Source: Gnetum montanum (Eukaryota; Streptophyta; Gnetopsida; Gnetales; Gnetaceae). Taken from it: DNA of 64,000 nt. Where the stretch lies: the NCBI GenBank assembly GCA_015680685.1, contig MNCI01023302.1, positions 649,989 to 713,988 on the forward strand, read 5' to 3'. Shown piece after piece: positions 22,627 through 35,188 of this stretch. Both the position numbers and the translations under genes were made by a program. The notes below the pieces were generated by a model. It was not told the DNA's origin. It ran no database searches and saw only the letters and a program-made list of their open reading frames with translations. Position 1 is the stretch's first letter. Every line of letters begins with the position of its first letter.

Positions 22627-23422
22627 TAATGAGTGGTGAGGTACCCGTACACTCAACCATACGAATACGAGCATCTCATGCACAATCCAGTTGAACTCCA
22701 AGGATTAAGTGCTTACATGTCTTTATGGAACACTTAAGGTTAATCAATCACTATCTTCCCAAACTTACTTGTATTGTCATGATTGTATGGTTAAGTAAGC
22801 TTGAGGTGTATGATTTTTATATCTTTTGTCTTTTTAATGTCTATGTTAATATGGGAAGGTGAAGATAACTAAGTAACTAACTTTCATCAACTATTCACTA
22901 ACTAGGTTCTAACTGTCCTAGCACTAGTATCCGTTCCCACTTGCTGCACACACCCTGAACCAGTGCAACGCTGTTGGGATTACCAAATGCTACTCGTTAT
23001 TGGGTTACTAAGCATTACACACATGCTTGAAGTGGTCGTACTGAATGCACTTAACTAAGAGATTCAAGGGTTGAGAGAGATTAATTATCTAGAAAGCATT
23101 TAAATATTTAACAATAATTAATTCCTATTTAGCTTAGTCCACATGCTACAAGGTTTATCATAAAGTTCGTCTTTATTGTTGTACACAAATGTGTGCTCAG
23201 GTATAATATGCTCGAATAAAGATCCGTTCACTTTAAGACTCCTACTGCAGGCACATGGAAATTATTCCAACTCTGGAATGGTAAAAATTCTATAGTTTGG
23301 CTGAGGATCTAAATCTAGATGCCTAAAATAGGAAAATCTGCCTCTTATTTATAGACATTGTGGCGGGCTGTGATATCGCGTACATGATATCACAAGGGCA
23401 GATGCAATATCGCGGCTCATCA
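22627..23422 (-). repeat. 5' LTR of element B
   Basis: 796 bp, close to 16380-17171 throughout. Starts TAATGAGTGG (expected TGATGAGTGG, one change) and ends GCGGCTCATCA. On the - strand its U3 begins TGATGAGCCGCGATATTG and contains an extra GATATCA word relative to the other copy. A TATAAATA site follows. Confidence 0.9.
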
Positions 23423-23427
23423 AATGG

Positions 23428-24190
23428 CATATCTATGATTTAGTGGGCTGAGGTCATGCCTATAAATATAAATCCATCATCCTATCAAACTCACCTTTTG
23501 ATCCACCTTATATCTAAACTATTGTAGTTTTTTTTCCCATAATTTTAGAGATAGTTCTAAGTGCCTACAATGTGGTGATTAATACTTGTATGGCATATTT
23601 ACCAAAAATAAAGATCAATATTATTCTTTGTCATTGCAACATTTCACTTAGATTATATTTACATTCCCATGTCATTTACTTTTACTATATCATTTACATT
23701 TACAATATTATTTACTTTTTCCATGTTCATTAGTATCAATGAAATAGGTATGACTTGTTTTGAGTACTAACATATAATTTTCTAGTAACTGAATAGTAGC
23801 TTTGCTTCATTTGCTTAGTAGCAAACTTGTTTGGTAATCCCAATGGCATTTATACCAACCCAAGACATATACAAAAAGACTAAGAAAAAATTTTTATCAT
23901 CACTAGGCTACAATATCATTTCATTTCCATTTCTCCTTAGTTAATAGAATTTATATTCATTTCATTATGTTTTTCTTTTGCCCTTTGTGAGCCAAGAAAC
24001 ATTAATTAATCATATACCTTACCACAAGTTAAACCATACACTTGTGCTTCGCTTACTCTAGTAGGAAGATAATGATCACAGACTCATTATCAATAAGCTA
24101 GAATAATAATATTTTCCCATCCACAAATTATAATATGGTTTCTTATGTACACTTGTATGATTGACCATTGAAAACTCTCACTACTCACCA
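23428..24190 (+). repeat. Remainder of 3' LTR of element E
   Basis: Continues the LTR begun at 16332. A CTATAAATATAAA promoter-like site lies at about 23459, 80 bp into the joined LTR. Later phrases match other LTRs of the family in order: TTTGGTAATCCCAA (compare C at 58978), AGTTAAACCATA, GGAAGATAATGATC, and the terminal TATGATTGA..CTACTCACCA (compare C's TATGGTTGAGTG..CACTCATCA). The joined length is about 810 bp, within the range of A, B and C. Confidence 0.5.
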
Positions 24191-24411
24191 AAAACCAATA
24201 TAGTTGCATTATTATAGAAGGATTTATGGGTAACTCAATCTTAAATTCTAATTATACAAATATTTTTTTCATCCATAATATATATATAATCTACCATTAT
24301 AATAAACTTTACTCCACATGATGAAACACTATTTATATTTCATTTTTCTTAACTCTAGTAAATTGGGTTTAATTCATGAAAAATAATGACACCTAAAGTT
24401 GAATTTCTTTC

Positions 24412-25460
24412 TTCTTGCTATGCTTCCCAATTTGCATCTATATAAGCATGAAACTTATTATCTTCATCAGTGAAAAATAGACCATGATTCATTATTGATT
24501 TTACATATATTAAGACATACTTCAAAGCATTCAAATATGATTGTCTAGGCTCTTGCATAAATCTAGATAAATATGACGTTGGAAATTCCAAATATAGCCT
24601 TTTTAACACAAAAATATTAATGAATAATGATAATTTTTTAATTTCTCCCCTCTAAAAATGGTTTTTCATCTTTTATATTCAATTTGATGTTTTGGTGAAG
24701 TGGAGAGTTTGTTGGTTTTGCATTTTCAAGTTCATGATGCTTAATTTTGGCTTTATAAACTTTGATTTATAAATCTTCAACCCTTCTTCAATCTAATCAA
24801 CTTGTATTACAAGAAGATATTTTAACAAACCTAAATCTTTCATGTCAAACTCTTTTTTCATGTATTTTTTGAATTCTATGATCATCTTCACCTTTATTGC
24901 CATAAATATCAGGTAAAGTGAGATCACGATAAAATATTTTCCAACATTCTTGGAGTACATAGTGGACTCAAATTAATATTATTTATATTTCTTCTCTATT
25001 AAGGATTTAACTATATAGTGGTACCATGTTTTTTATGATTATTTTAGTCCATATAATGTCTTTTTCATTTTACAAAATTTATATTCTTTTCCTTCTTTTA
25101 TGAAGCCAAGAGGTTGATAAATATAAACTTCTTGAAATGTGTCATTTAAATACATTGAATTGGCATCCATGTGACGTAATTTTAGGCCTTCATGAGTAAA
25201 AATTAATATCATTAATTTAATTATCTTAAACCTTGATATTGGTGTAAATATTTCCTCATAATCAATATGTTTTTTGAATCCCCTTACAACTAGTCTAGTC
25301 TTGTATGCGCTAACCTCATCTTTCTCATTAAATTTCATTTTAAATATCCATTTTCAATCAATGATATCTCTTCCTTTTGGTTTCTCCATGAATTCCCATG
25401 TGTCATTCTTGATGATTGCTTCATTTTTTGTCTCATTTCTTTCTTCAAGTCTTGGATTGT
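24412..25460 (-). pseudogene. Ty1/copia RT and RNase H, element D
   Basis: RT N-terminal block IDKWIFKMKFNEKDEVSAYK-like, then TRLVVRGFKKHIDYEEIFTPISRFKIIKLM and LKLRHMDANSMYLNDTFQEVYIYQPLGF (25338-25040), the standard copia RT pattern with D of QMDVK.AFLNG still aligned as MDANSMYLND. A second conserved stretch at 24609-24418 reads SYLSRFMQEPRQSYLNALKYVLIYVK and FHAYIDANWEA, the RT-RNase H junction. The YVDD core between the two is not readable because of frameshifts. Highly AT-rich and decayed, more so than copia K. Confidence 0.8.
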
Positions 25461-25639
25461 AAAGGACTTTTCTATTGTTTGGGGTTCATTTGAAAGGATT
25501 GAGTAGTTTGAGCTATGGCTTGTGATCTTGTTAATCTTCTTTCAAAATTTTTGTCTAAAATATTCTCTTTTTGGTGATCTCTGTTTACCCAAGGTCTTTT
25601 TATAATAGAAGAGTCTGATTCTTGTTTTGATTGATTATT

Positions 25640-26560
25640 CCTTTGTCGAAAATGTTCAAGCCCTAGTCTTTACTCTTGAAACTTGACATGTCTTAATGAG
25701 TACCATGTTCTCTCAATTGAATTAGAACATTTATATCCATAGATTTTATTTTCATACCCAAGAAAGATATATTTTTACTTACTTTTTCTAATTTATCCAG
25801 CAATTGCTTTCGAATCTTCACATGACATACATGGCTAAACACTTTATTATGTGATATATTTGGTACTCTCCTGTAATGCAACTCATTTGGGTCTTCTCTT
25901 TGCTTGATGTCTTAATCATTTTTAGTTTTATAGGTAGAAACATGAATTGAATGAGCCTAACAAACATCTAGTAAATTAGCATTCTTAACAAGGCATCTAA
26001 CAATATATTAAACAACTCCATTCTTTCTTTCAATCACTTCATTTGATTATGATGAGTAAACACATGGAGTTTGCTTCAAAATTCCATACTTATCACAATA
26101 ATCATAAAATTATTTTAAAATGAATTTCCTTTATTTATATAATCTAATCATATTTATATTCAATTTTAATATGTTCTCCATCAAGTTATTAAAGTTCATG
26201 AAATTTCCAAGAGTTTTATCCTTTGAATTTATAATGTAAGCCCACCTAAATCTAAAATAATCATTGATAATTATAAAAAATATTTTCCTCCTCCATAGGT
26301 TTTGATGAGCATTGATCCAACTAAGTCTATGTGAAGCAATTTTAATGGCCTTTTACGTTTTTGCATTTGTATATTATGAGGACAAGATTTTAATTTTCCT
26401 CTTAATGTTATTTCACACACTACTTTTTTTTCATATCTTTAATGTGTACTCCATGGGCTACTTTATTCTTCACAAGTTTCTCAATGCTTTGATATGAGAC
26501 ATGTCCAAGCCTCCAATGTGATAGTCTTTTTTTCATATACATTTAACTTTTCTTGTTATT
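25640..26560 (-). pseudogene. Ty1/copia integrase, element D
   Basis: On the - strand: HWRLGH-like SHQSIEKLVKNKVAHGVHIKDM near 26510-26440, a core with NDYFRFRWAYIINSKDK near 26270-26220, then YGILKQTPCVYSS.SNEVIERKN near 26085-26020 (the usual QNGVVERKN carrying the catalytic Glu), and the C-terminal RVPNISHNKVFSHVCHVKI and LDKLEKVSKNISFLGM (25881-25740). Frames shift several times. Confidence 0.75.
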
Positions 26561-27129
26561 TCTCTATTTTGACTTGATTTGAGTCTTCTTGTTTCTCATC
26601 TAATGATCTCAGTACTTGATTTTTATATGGTCTATCCATGACTTGAAACACCTAAATAAGAAATTTTATTATTCATCATTCTAATCCTAACTATTTCATG
26701 TTCTTAAGTATTGATGATTATGAAAATATCATTTATGAATTTAATCATATTTCCACTTTTTCTCATATTTCATACTAATAATAGAGAATTTGAAAGCTTT
26801 AGCATGTAGAAATTGTCTTTAATTATTGTATTTTGTCCATTGGGAACAATGACAAAGGCTACTCATATTCCTTCAATCTCAATGTAATTGTCATCTTCCA
26901 TTTTGATTCTTCCTAGCTCATTACTAGGCTGAAACTTGATAAAAACTTCTCTATGAGGTGCCACATGCTTTGAACACTCACTATTAATAATTCAATTTGG
27001 TGTTCTAATTTAGGGTAACAAGATATTTGTTAAAACTATTATAGTATTTTAATTATGCTCAAAATTTTGGTTTTGATTCTTGACCTAATTTTATTTAGAT
27101 TTTGAAGATTGTGGTGAATTTTGTTTTAT

Positions 27130-28097
27130 GCTAAGAGTCTCAAAACTTATTCTAATCCCAAGATTTATCAATTGTGTAGCCTCTATATTTGTAGAATTTA
27201 CAAAAATAAGGTCTTGAGTTGTATGAACTTTTTGAATTATTTTGATTACCTCTATTACCTTAATTTCCATAATTGAAGTTCCTACCTCCTTTTCCTATCC
27301 TCTTCTTCCTCTTGTGTTATCTATTCTTAGGTTATTAAACTCATTTGAGACATTTCCTTTTGATTGTGCATTGGATCTATCTTGAAAGTTGAAATTATTT
27401 CTACTTCTGCCTCTAATATTTCTTCCGCTTACCTTGCCTCTATTTGTAACATAGGCTTGATCATTGTAAGAATGATTGTTTCTATTTTTCAAACTTTCAA
27501 TTGTTCTAATTTGGAAGACTAAATGATCAACTATGGTATATTGATAGTCTTTGTATTAAATGAAATTTATCATCATATTTTAGTACATATAATTATTGCA
27601 TAAATATAACATAACCTCTTATACCTTTTGCTTGTTTGAAAAACCACAACCATATTCATCAATGTATTTGAGACAATCATACATTCTTGTCAAGAAATAT
27701 TTTATGTTTTCTCGTCTCCTAATTTCCAACTTCTCAAACTTGATTCTGTACTATAGTTCTTGAAATTCAAAATTCTTTGAATTACCCTGATAGTCTAAAT
27801 GAAGATGATTCCACATTTTTTGACTATTTAGAGATGATAAAATCAAGTCATAATGATTTAAGAGACACTAAATATAATTCTAGTAGTGTTGTTTTTTCTC
27901 TTCAGTTCTTCATAATTCTGGGTTTCTTGTGCATTATAGCCTTCAAAGTCATGAATTTCTTTAAAGCCTGACACAATTGTATTTCCTAATTCATTAAATT
28001 CCAAAAGACCTTTCATTAGATTTTACTAGCTTAAGAAATCTTATCTACCATCAAACATAATTGGGCATTTAACTACATCCTTTTGATTATTTGTCAT
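27130..28097 (-). pseudogene. gag, Ty1/copia element D
   Basis: Start at 28097 (MTNNQKDVVKCPIMFDG), the usual copia gag opening before a W..W segment. Then RRENIKYFLTRMYDCLKYIDEYG (about 27710-27640), a capsid block, and the basic Arg/Gly/Asn-rich tail GKVSGRNIRGRSRNNFNF (27440-27380). A decayed zinc knuckle (CKFYKYRGYTIDK near 27200) replaces C..C....H....C. Stops and frameshifts throughout. Confidence 0.75.
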
Positions 28098-28106
28098 GAT
28101 ATCCTT

Positions 28107-28121
28107 GGCACTAATACTAAT
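28107..28121 (-). promoter_or_regulatory. Candidate primer binding site, copia D
   Basis: On the - strand, ten bases above the gag start: TAGTATTAGTGCC, 10 of 13 matches to TGGTATCAGAGCC, the initiator-Met tRNA primer site of many plant copia elements. Immediately beyond, + strand TGTTGAG at 28122 has the classic copia LTR end. The other LTR was not found. Confidence 0.4.
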
Positions 28122-29423
28122 TGTTGAGTTTTTGATGAAAGAAGTTTGAAAATATATTTTACTTTACAATTTTTTGTCGATCTAGTCAACCCAGAAGATG
28201 TTTTCAACCCATCAGAATCAAAGTTAGACAAGATTATAACTTAGTTCCATCAACCCTAGGATGCAATTCAATCCTATTGAATAATGTTATGATGTGGTCA
28301 ATAGGACTTATGAGGGCAACCTGAACATAAGAAATAGAAATTTTTCCTAATTTTCAAATTGTAATATCTCCACAATCAAAATGAGCTTTAGGCTAATCTT
28401 AGACTCATTGGAAAGTTCATTCTACAACCTATAAGAATGGAAAATTTTAAATCAATTAGAATTTATTTGATTATTCAAATTTTTTAAAAAATGATTCTTA
28501 AATAAAAGTCTTTAACTTCCAAAATAAAAATTGATAACTTGTAAAATAAATAACCAATGCAAATTTGAGATACCTTCAATTTTGAAAGAATGAAGAAGGT
28601 TGTAGTAGTACTTGGAATTGGTATAATTGATCAAAAATGAATTTGGTACTTAGTACTTCAAGTGGTAAATAAATTTGGTATTTAGAACATAAATAGTCAA
28701 TGATACATGAAAGAGAAAATAATGCTTAATTATTGTTGTAGAGGAAGAGAAAGATTTGACAAAGTTTCAATAGTAAAATTCTTATTATTAAAAATGAGAA
28801 ACTACACCAATATTAATAGACTTGATCATGGGACAAATCCATTCATGAGGGAAGGCTTGTCCCATCAAAATAAGCTAAGATAATGAAGTGACTTTAAATA
28901 TTTGGAGCTTTTCTTCTTTTAATATGGCCATAATTAATTAAAAAACTATAAAAAAACATTTGAAGTGACTTTTGATCTTTTAACCAAGGAAAAAATTAAA
29001 ACATCATATTTTTTACATGGCTTTGTATCCTTACAAAAATTTGTAATCTCCTAACTAATGTTCAAGACATTTCTTCATTGTTTCTTTATATCTTTAGATG
29101 ATGATGGAATGGATGAAAAAAAAAACTAGCAAACTATTTTGATTTTTTTCCTACATGCCTATAGACATATTCCTTAACTATTATTGGAAGAATGTTACCA
29201 CTAATTTTACTATAAAGCTCATGGATGATGTTGCTCTGGGAAGTGGACATCCCCTCCCTTAAGCAAAATAAATTATGTAGTAGAAATCCCAAAGGCTACA
29301 AGGAAGATGTTAAAGGCTATTTTGGAGTAAATAGTTTATTACTACCCCCCAAAAAATGGTGCATGTGTAGCTTGTTTCTGATTCTTATTAATGAACTAGT
29401 TATAAAAGTGGATTAAACAAGCA
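28122..29423. other. AT-rich sequence, probably 5' LTR of D plus flank
   Basis: No ORF or RNA gene recognised. The left part probably is the 5' LTR of element D, because it follows the candidate PBS and begins TGTTGAG. Its outer end was not located. The right end is the empty-site flank of copia K, with target bases CCTTA at 29424-29428. Confidence 0.35.
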
Positions 29424-29428
29424 CCTTA

Positions 29429-29930
29429 TGTAAGAAAAAAATTATGTAGAAAACCAAATGGCACAAGTAATCAAAGTATAGAATGCAAAAGCAAATGGCA
29501 CAAGTAATCAAAGTACAGAATGCGAAAGCAAATGGCACAAGAAATTCACATGAATAAATAACTAGAAATGCACAATTCTTGAGCAAATGGAACTGACCTT
29601 CAGCCATTAATGCTTTAGATTAAATTTGGTGCTCTGACTCTTCTTTCACACGGGTGCTCTGCAATGATGGTGTATGCAATTTTCAAGTGTCTATGAAAGG
29701 GACCAGAACTACAATCTTGTTGTGATTTATGGTGCCTTTGTTCTTCCATCAAGAACGAATTTATAAGCCATAGAATCAATTACCATAAGAGACCCAATGC
29801 CAACACGTTAGTAGATATGGAGACCACCTTGATGCGTTAACCAGCTCATAAAAATGCATTAGTGGGCATGGTGGCCACTTTCATACATTAATTAATGAAT
29901 AAAGCATATTAGTGGGTAATGCATGCTACA
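29429..29930 (-). repeat. 3' LTR of element K
   Basis: 502 bp, TGTAAG to GCTACA in + orientation. Matches 46168-46519 over long stretches (ATGCACAATTCTTGAGCAAA, TTAAATTTGGTG, TCTTCTTTCACAC). It is 150 bp longer than its partner, because of an extra 37-bp repeat unit and a segment near 29720-29880 missing from the other LTR. The - strand AAGTGGGAAAT directly above it (29931-29941) is the polypurine tract. Confidence 0.9.
29455..29560. repeat. 37-bp tandem repeat in K 3' LTR
   Basis: Units beginning CAAATGGCACAAG start at 29455, 29492 and 29529, each with TAATCAAAGTA and AGAATGC.AAAG; the third is partial. The 5' LTR has one full unit fewer. Confidence 0.85.
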
Positions 29931-30219
29931 ATTTCCCACTTGGTCTCCATATTTAATCAAGTTCAAAGTTTAAGAAAAAAATGCAGGAATCATGATGATA
30001 GTTCCTCTTAATGTAAGTATTATCTTCCATGTTTTACAATGCATCATCTTTCAAACATCATCCCTTGTATGGTAACTTAACTTTATGAATAAACCTTGTG
30101 TTCTTTCTAGGTCTTGCCATATGTGTATTTTCTCTAATAACTATATGAGCAAACCATATGAGAAAACAACACAACTAAATAAGAGTTTCATTAAGACTGT
30201 AAGTTGTATGTACAACAAA

Positions 30220-30620
30220 TTACACTATAGAACCAAGTCCCATCCGAACTACATGATCCTTAAATGACTTTGGTAACATTCCTTTTGTCAAAGGAACAGC
30301 TATCATTAATTCAATGCTTATATGTGTAATGAACACTTTGTTTTCCTTAATGTGTTCCCTTATGGCTAAGTACTTAATGTTGATGTGTTTACTTTGACTG
30401 CCACTCTTATTATTTTTATCCATAAAGATAGCAACTGAATTGTCACAAAACATTCTTAATGGCCTAAATATAGAATCCACAATTCTAAGCCCTGATATGA
30501 AACTCTTTAGCCATACACCATGTGAAGTAGCCTCAAAACAAGAAATGAACGTTGCCTTCATGCTGGAAGTAGCGACCAAAGTTTTCTTTCCACTCCTCTA
30601 GGATATAGTTCCTCTAGCTA
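30220..30620 (-). pseudogene. RNase H, copia K
   Basis: Removes RNA from the cDNA hybrid. On the - strand: VATSSMKATFISCFEATSHGVWLKSFISGL, then MFCDNSVAIFM, then SKHINIKYLAIREHI, the usual order ST.EAEY.A...A..E..WL, CDN.SAI and RSKHI.IKYH.IR. The C-terminus MLPKSFKDHVVRMGLGSIV ends the pol ORF at 30220. This part is one open frame of 119 codons, but frameshifts separate it from RT. Confidence 0.9.
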
Positions 30621-31680
30621 GCATAAAAACATAACCAAATGTGATTTTTTTTTAATCAACATAACCAACAAAGTCTAAGTTAGAGTAGCCAATCACCTCC
30701 AAGGAGTCATTTCATTTATACATAAGCATTTAGTCTTTTGTACCTTGAAGGTACCTCATCACTTTGTTTGTAGCCCTCCAATGGTCAATACTTGGATTAC
30801 TTTGATATTTTCCCAACATTCCCATAGCAAATGCAATGTCAGGTCTTGTGTAGACCTAAGCATACATAAGGCTTCCAATAGCTAAAGCATACGAAATGTT
30901 GCTCATTTGACTTTTCTGTAAATCATTCCTAGGGCATTGGTTCAAATTGAACCTGTCACCCTTCACAATGGGTGCTATACTTGGTGAATAATCTTTCATC
31001 CAAAACCTCTCTAAAACTTTATTGATATAGGTTTCCTACAACAATCCCAGAATACATCTAGATCTATCCCTATGGATCTATATGTCAATTACATAAGATG
31101 CCTCACCCATATCCTTCATGTCATAATTCTTAGAGAGAAAATGTTTCACCTCATATAGAAATCCAATATTATTAGTTGCAAGAAGGATATCATCCACATA
31201 TAGAACAAGGAAACAGATTTTTCTCCCACTAACCTTTTGGTATATACATTGAACCATGATGTTTTCTTCAAAACCAAATGAAGTGATTATATCATAGAAT
31301 TTTAAGTACCATTGATGGCAGGCCTGTTTCAATCCATATATGGATTTCTTAAGCTTGCATACCAATTTCTCACCATCACTAGAGAAAAACCCTTTAGGTT
31401 GTTTCATATAAACCTCTTCCTCTAGATCACCATTAAGGAATGTTATTTTCACATCCATTTGATGTAATTCAAGATCAAAATGGGCAACCAATGCCATGAT
31501 AACATGAAGGGAGTCCATCTTAGATATAGGAGAAAAGGTCTCCTTGTAATCTATTCCCTCTTTTTGAGTGAACCCTTTAGCAACAAGTCTAGCCTTATAT
31601 CTTTCAACGTTGCCCAATGAGTCTTTCTTAGTCTTGAAGACCCATTTGCATCCAATGGATTTTACATCATCAGGAAACTC
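30621..31680 (-). pseudogene. Reverse transcriptase, copia K
   Basis: Open segment 31617-31078: ERYKARLVAKGFTQKEGIDYKETFSPISK, then LHQMDVKITFLNGDLEEEVYMKQPKGF, then LKKSIYGLKQACHQWY, then LVLYVDDILLATN. The YVDD polymerase core is intact and the family spacing is normal. Below 31078 the connection continues with text related to IGSLMYA and RWPS (30880-30760) but with stops. Best preserved part of K. Confidence 0.92.
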
Positions 31681-32239
31681 GACAAGATTCTAGACTCCAT
31701 TAGATAACATAGAGTTCATTTCATCTTTCATGGCATCATACCACAAGTTAGATTCCTTACAACTCATGACTTGTAAAAACATTTTGGGATCATTTTTAGC
31801 TCCTATGTTGTAGTCAAACTCCTATAGATACATCATATAGTCACTAGGAATCACTGATTGCTTTACTCTAGTAGATCTTCTTAATGTTAGTTCATCATTC
31901 TCTTGAGGATCATGATGTTCAACAGGTTGTTTAACAGGTCCTAGTATCTATTGTTTAGCTAGATCTACTACTTCTTGATCAATAGTTTGTGGAACTTTAA
32001 TGACTGGTTGTTGCTCAGTACACATTTGTGCTCTAGGCATATTGTGCACAACAATCATTCTATCATTTGAAATAGTGGCTTGAGCATTTGTATGATCTAT
32101 CTCAGGAACAATGTTCCAAGATCTACTACTCCCACTAATTAAGTCATTCTCAAGAAATTTAGCATTTCTTGATTCCACAAACCTAGTAGTATGTGATGGG
32201 CAATAAAATTTTTATCCCTTAGACCGTTCAACATATCCA

Positions 32240-33330
32240 ATGAAATACCCACTTATGATCCTTGGGTCTAGCTTCTTTTCTTGTGGATTATAGACTCTTA
32301 CTTTAGACAGGCATCCCCAAACTTGTATATGTCGCAAACTTGGTTTCCAACCTTTTCATAATCAAATGGTATCTTTAAGAAAACCTTGGTTGGAACTTGA
32401 TTTAATATACACACTACCATCTTGAGAGCTTCAATCCACAAGGACTTAGGAAGCTTGAAGCCGCTAAGCATACTCTGCACCATGTCCAATAATATTCAGT
32501 TTCTTCTTTCTGCCACACCATTTTGGTCTAGAAAATGAGGCATAGTGTACTAGGCAACAATCCCATGCTTTTGAAGAAACTTAGCAAATGGACCAGGTGA
32601 AATGGACTAGATGCTTATTCAGCATTAGTATATCTACAATATTCACCACCTCTATCAAATCTCACTATCTTTATTTACTTACCACATTGTTTCTCTACTT
32701 CAACCTTAAACACCTCAAAGGCATCTAAAGCTTTACTCTTGCTATGAAGAGGGTAGAGACACATATATCGGGAGTAATCATCAATAAAGGTAATGAAATA
32801 CTTTTGACCATACGCATCCATATCTAGATTACAAATATCTATATGTATGATCTCTAATATGTCTAAACTCCTCTTGGCACCTTTCTTTGACCTATTGATT
32901 TGCTTTCCCTTTATGCAGTCCACACAAGTGTCAAAGTCAATAAAATCTAGAGCACTAAGTACTCCATCATTTACTAATCTCTTTATTCTCTCAATAGAGA
33001 TATGTCCTAATCTATGATGTCACAACATAGAGGATTTATCATTCATCACATATCTCTTAATGCCAACATGAACATGCATAGAAGTATAAGAAGTTTCATT
33101 TTGCAAATTAATTTTGAAAAGACCATCTGTCAATGTACCATTTCTAATAAGTTCAGATCTATAATATAAACTGAATATAGTGTCTAAAAAATTAAAGGAA
33201 AATCCCAATGATACGAGCCTTGAAACAAAAATTAAATTCCTTGAAAAAATAGGAATATAAAATGTTTTTTCCAACTCTAAAACAAAACCACTACTTAAAA
33301 ACTAATTTGCATGTTCTGAGTGCCGTCACA
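32240..33330 (-). pseudogene. Integrase, copia K
   Basis: Zinc domain LWHHRLGHISIERIKRLVNDG..CVDCIKGKQ (about 33015-32890). Core: IIHIDICNLDMD (first catalytic D), YFITFIDDYSRYMCLYPLHSK, then IVRFDRGGEYC (second D); the region of the catalytic E near 32500 is frameshifted (MVWQKEETEY from NGVAERRN-like text). C-terminal LNQVPTKVFLKIPFDY at 32420-32340. Stops and at least two frameshifts. Confidence 0.9.
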
Positions 33331-33534
33331 TGTGAGCACATCTTATTGCCTAAATAGATGCATGACTTACTTCCCACTAGCTTTCTTAGGTTTTTCACCC
33401 CCTACAAGAAATTGGTAACATGAATTGTAGAACCAAAATCAATCCACCATGTGTCATGGCCAACATCAATCATATTAGATTCAAAAGAAACAAGTGAGAG
33501 TCGAGTACCTTTCTTTTCAAGTCATTTCTAATAT
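33331..33534 (-). pseudogene. Protease and gag zinc knuckle, copia K
   Basis: Around 33575-33540 the - strand encodes a CCHC-type knuckle, C.FCKMKAHIKKDC, distorted by one extra Phe codon's worth of bases in a run of 12 A on the + strand. The protease active site follows as DTWWIDFGSTIHV (about 33455-33415): the usual D-S-G is D-F-G, so the catalytic motif is damaged. The frame then passes to the integrase region through stops. Confidence 0.75.
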
Positions 33535-34311
33535 TTAAAACAATCCTTCTTTATGTGCGCTTTCATTTTGCAAAAAAAAAAAACATCTAGATTCCTTCTT
33601 AATATCAACTTGTACAAGCAATTTGACCTTCCACTTGCCTTGGGTTTGTCCTTTATTCTTTCCTTGTATAGCTAGATGCACACTCTCTTTCACTTCCATA
33701 GCAAGTCTCCCCTCTTCTTGCACACACATGGTCATTAGTTCATTGATTGACCATTTGTCCTTATGTGTGTTATAAGAAATCTTAAAGGGTTCGTCCTGCA
33801 ATGGAAGCACGTTTAAGATGTGCACAAGGAAAGATTTTAACATCTCAACCCTAAGTGTTTTAAGTTGAGCTACTATATCGCTCATTCGCATGATGTGCTC
33901 ATGCACACCACGAATTTCAGTGAGCTTCATGGAGGAGAACTTCATTATCAAGGTGTTGGTCAACGCCTTGTCTGATGACTTAAATTGTTCATCAATGACC
34001 TTTAACAAAGCACGCATATTGTCATACTGTTCAAGTGAACCACGCACACTAGCCAAGATCTTGGTTTTTATGAACATGACACAGAGGCAATTAGATTGCT
34101 CCCATTTTTCATAATTACCAATATCATCTGAATGGTTGATTGTTGTAACAGTAGGTGGTTCATTCTTACAGATAGCATAATCAATGTCTATCTAGCCTAA
34201 ATGAAGAAGAATTCTCTCCTTACGCACCTTATAATTATCACTCTTTAATTCAAGGATGTTACATTTAAAATCAAAGTAACTTACAGGTTGTATAACTACA
34301 TAATCAAACAT
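33535..34311 (-). pseudogene. gag, copia K
   Basis: Starts at 34311 (MFDYVVIQPV), followed by LKSDNYKVRKERILLHLG, a TAG where a Trp or similar residue belongs, and IDIDYAICKNEPPTV, the standard copia gag N-terminus. The capsid UBN2-type domain (34077-33600) reads EQYDNMRALLKVIDEQFKSSDKALTNTL, MKFSSMKLTEIRGVHEHIMRM and KSFLVHILNVLP. The Lys-rich linker KNKGQTQGKWK leads into the zinc knuckle. One early stop and a homopolymer frameshift are the main defects. Confidence 0.9.
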
Positions 34312-35188
34312 GCTTATGTCACTAAATTTGACATTAAAATACCATAAGTTTACCAATGTAAATCATGAAAAATATGAATCAAATGACATAAAATTGCCTA
34401 TAGGCTAAATTTTAATTCAAATAGATTCATATATCTTTACTATAAAACTATTAAATTATATTCCTTTTCTTAATCCCTGTGGGTAAATTAAGAAAAATAA
34501 TTTAACATATCATCCTAATTAATCATATTAAATACAATAAAAAATCCTGTGGGATAAATTTTATCATATTACATATGATTAATCACAATTTTAAATGATG
34601 TGTACCATATGTCATCCAAAAGCTCTTAGTACATAATTTTGCATAATTAAAGATCCTATGGCTACTCTTTAATTATACAAAATTATATAGATCACTTGTT
34701 ATAATTCATATGCAAAAAATGATGCATACATATACAAAAATATCCATAAAATTAATAAATTACCAAATTCAACATGGTATAAACATAATTCATTCAATTA
34801 TTCTAGCCCAAGGTGCCCAACCGGAGGCCAAAGCTCCAAAAGAAAACCCTATAGAACGATGCTAATTCATTGGCCAACATGAAAAAACACCAAAAATCAT
34901 AATAATAATGATGAATGCTAAATATGCAAGCCAAAATGAAAAAAAGGCATACAAAATTCACAAAATCCAATCCACAAAGGGAATAAACATCCATGATCTC
35001 TCAAAGAAAAATTGTAGAAAACACAACTAGACTAGCTCTCCAAAACAACAAAAGAAAATATCCTCATTGCCACAATAGTAATGGTTTTTATTTTCTAGTT
35101 TTATGGTGAACAAGAATGCAACAAAATGGAAAAGTGAAATCTCTTTCACCAAGAAAAAACTAGAAGGAGCACCATCCTCAAAAACTAC
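34312..35188 (-). other. Untranslated leader of copia K
   Basis: AT-rich stretch between gag and the PBS of K with no credible ORF. It has two imperfect repeats of the phrase TCCTGTGGG.(T)AAATT (about 34474 and 34543). It ends where element R is inserted; the last part of the leader is 46119-46153. Confidence 0.5.

Larger units (their letters stand above)
16380..23422 (-). mobile_element. Element B: non-autonomous Athila-like element lacking RT, RNase H and integrase
   Basis: LTRs of 792 bp (16380-17171) and 796 bp (22627-23422) and perfect AATGG duplications at 16375-16379 and 23423-23427. It retains PBS, gag and protease, but sequence next to the protease (about 19340) passes within about 200 bp to sequence homologous to element A's post-integrase region (about 19100). 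All of RT, RNase H and integrase are missing. It could have moved only with enzymes from a relative such as A. It lies in the U3 of element E's 3' LTR. Confidence 0.9.
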
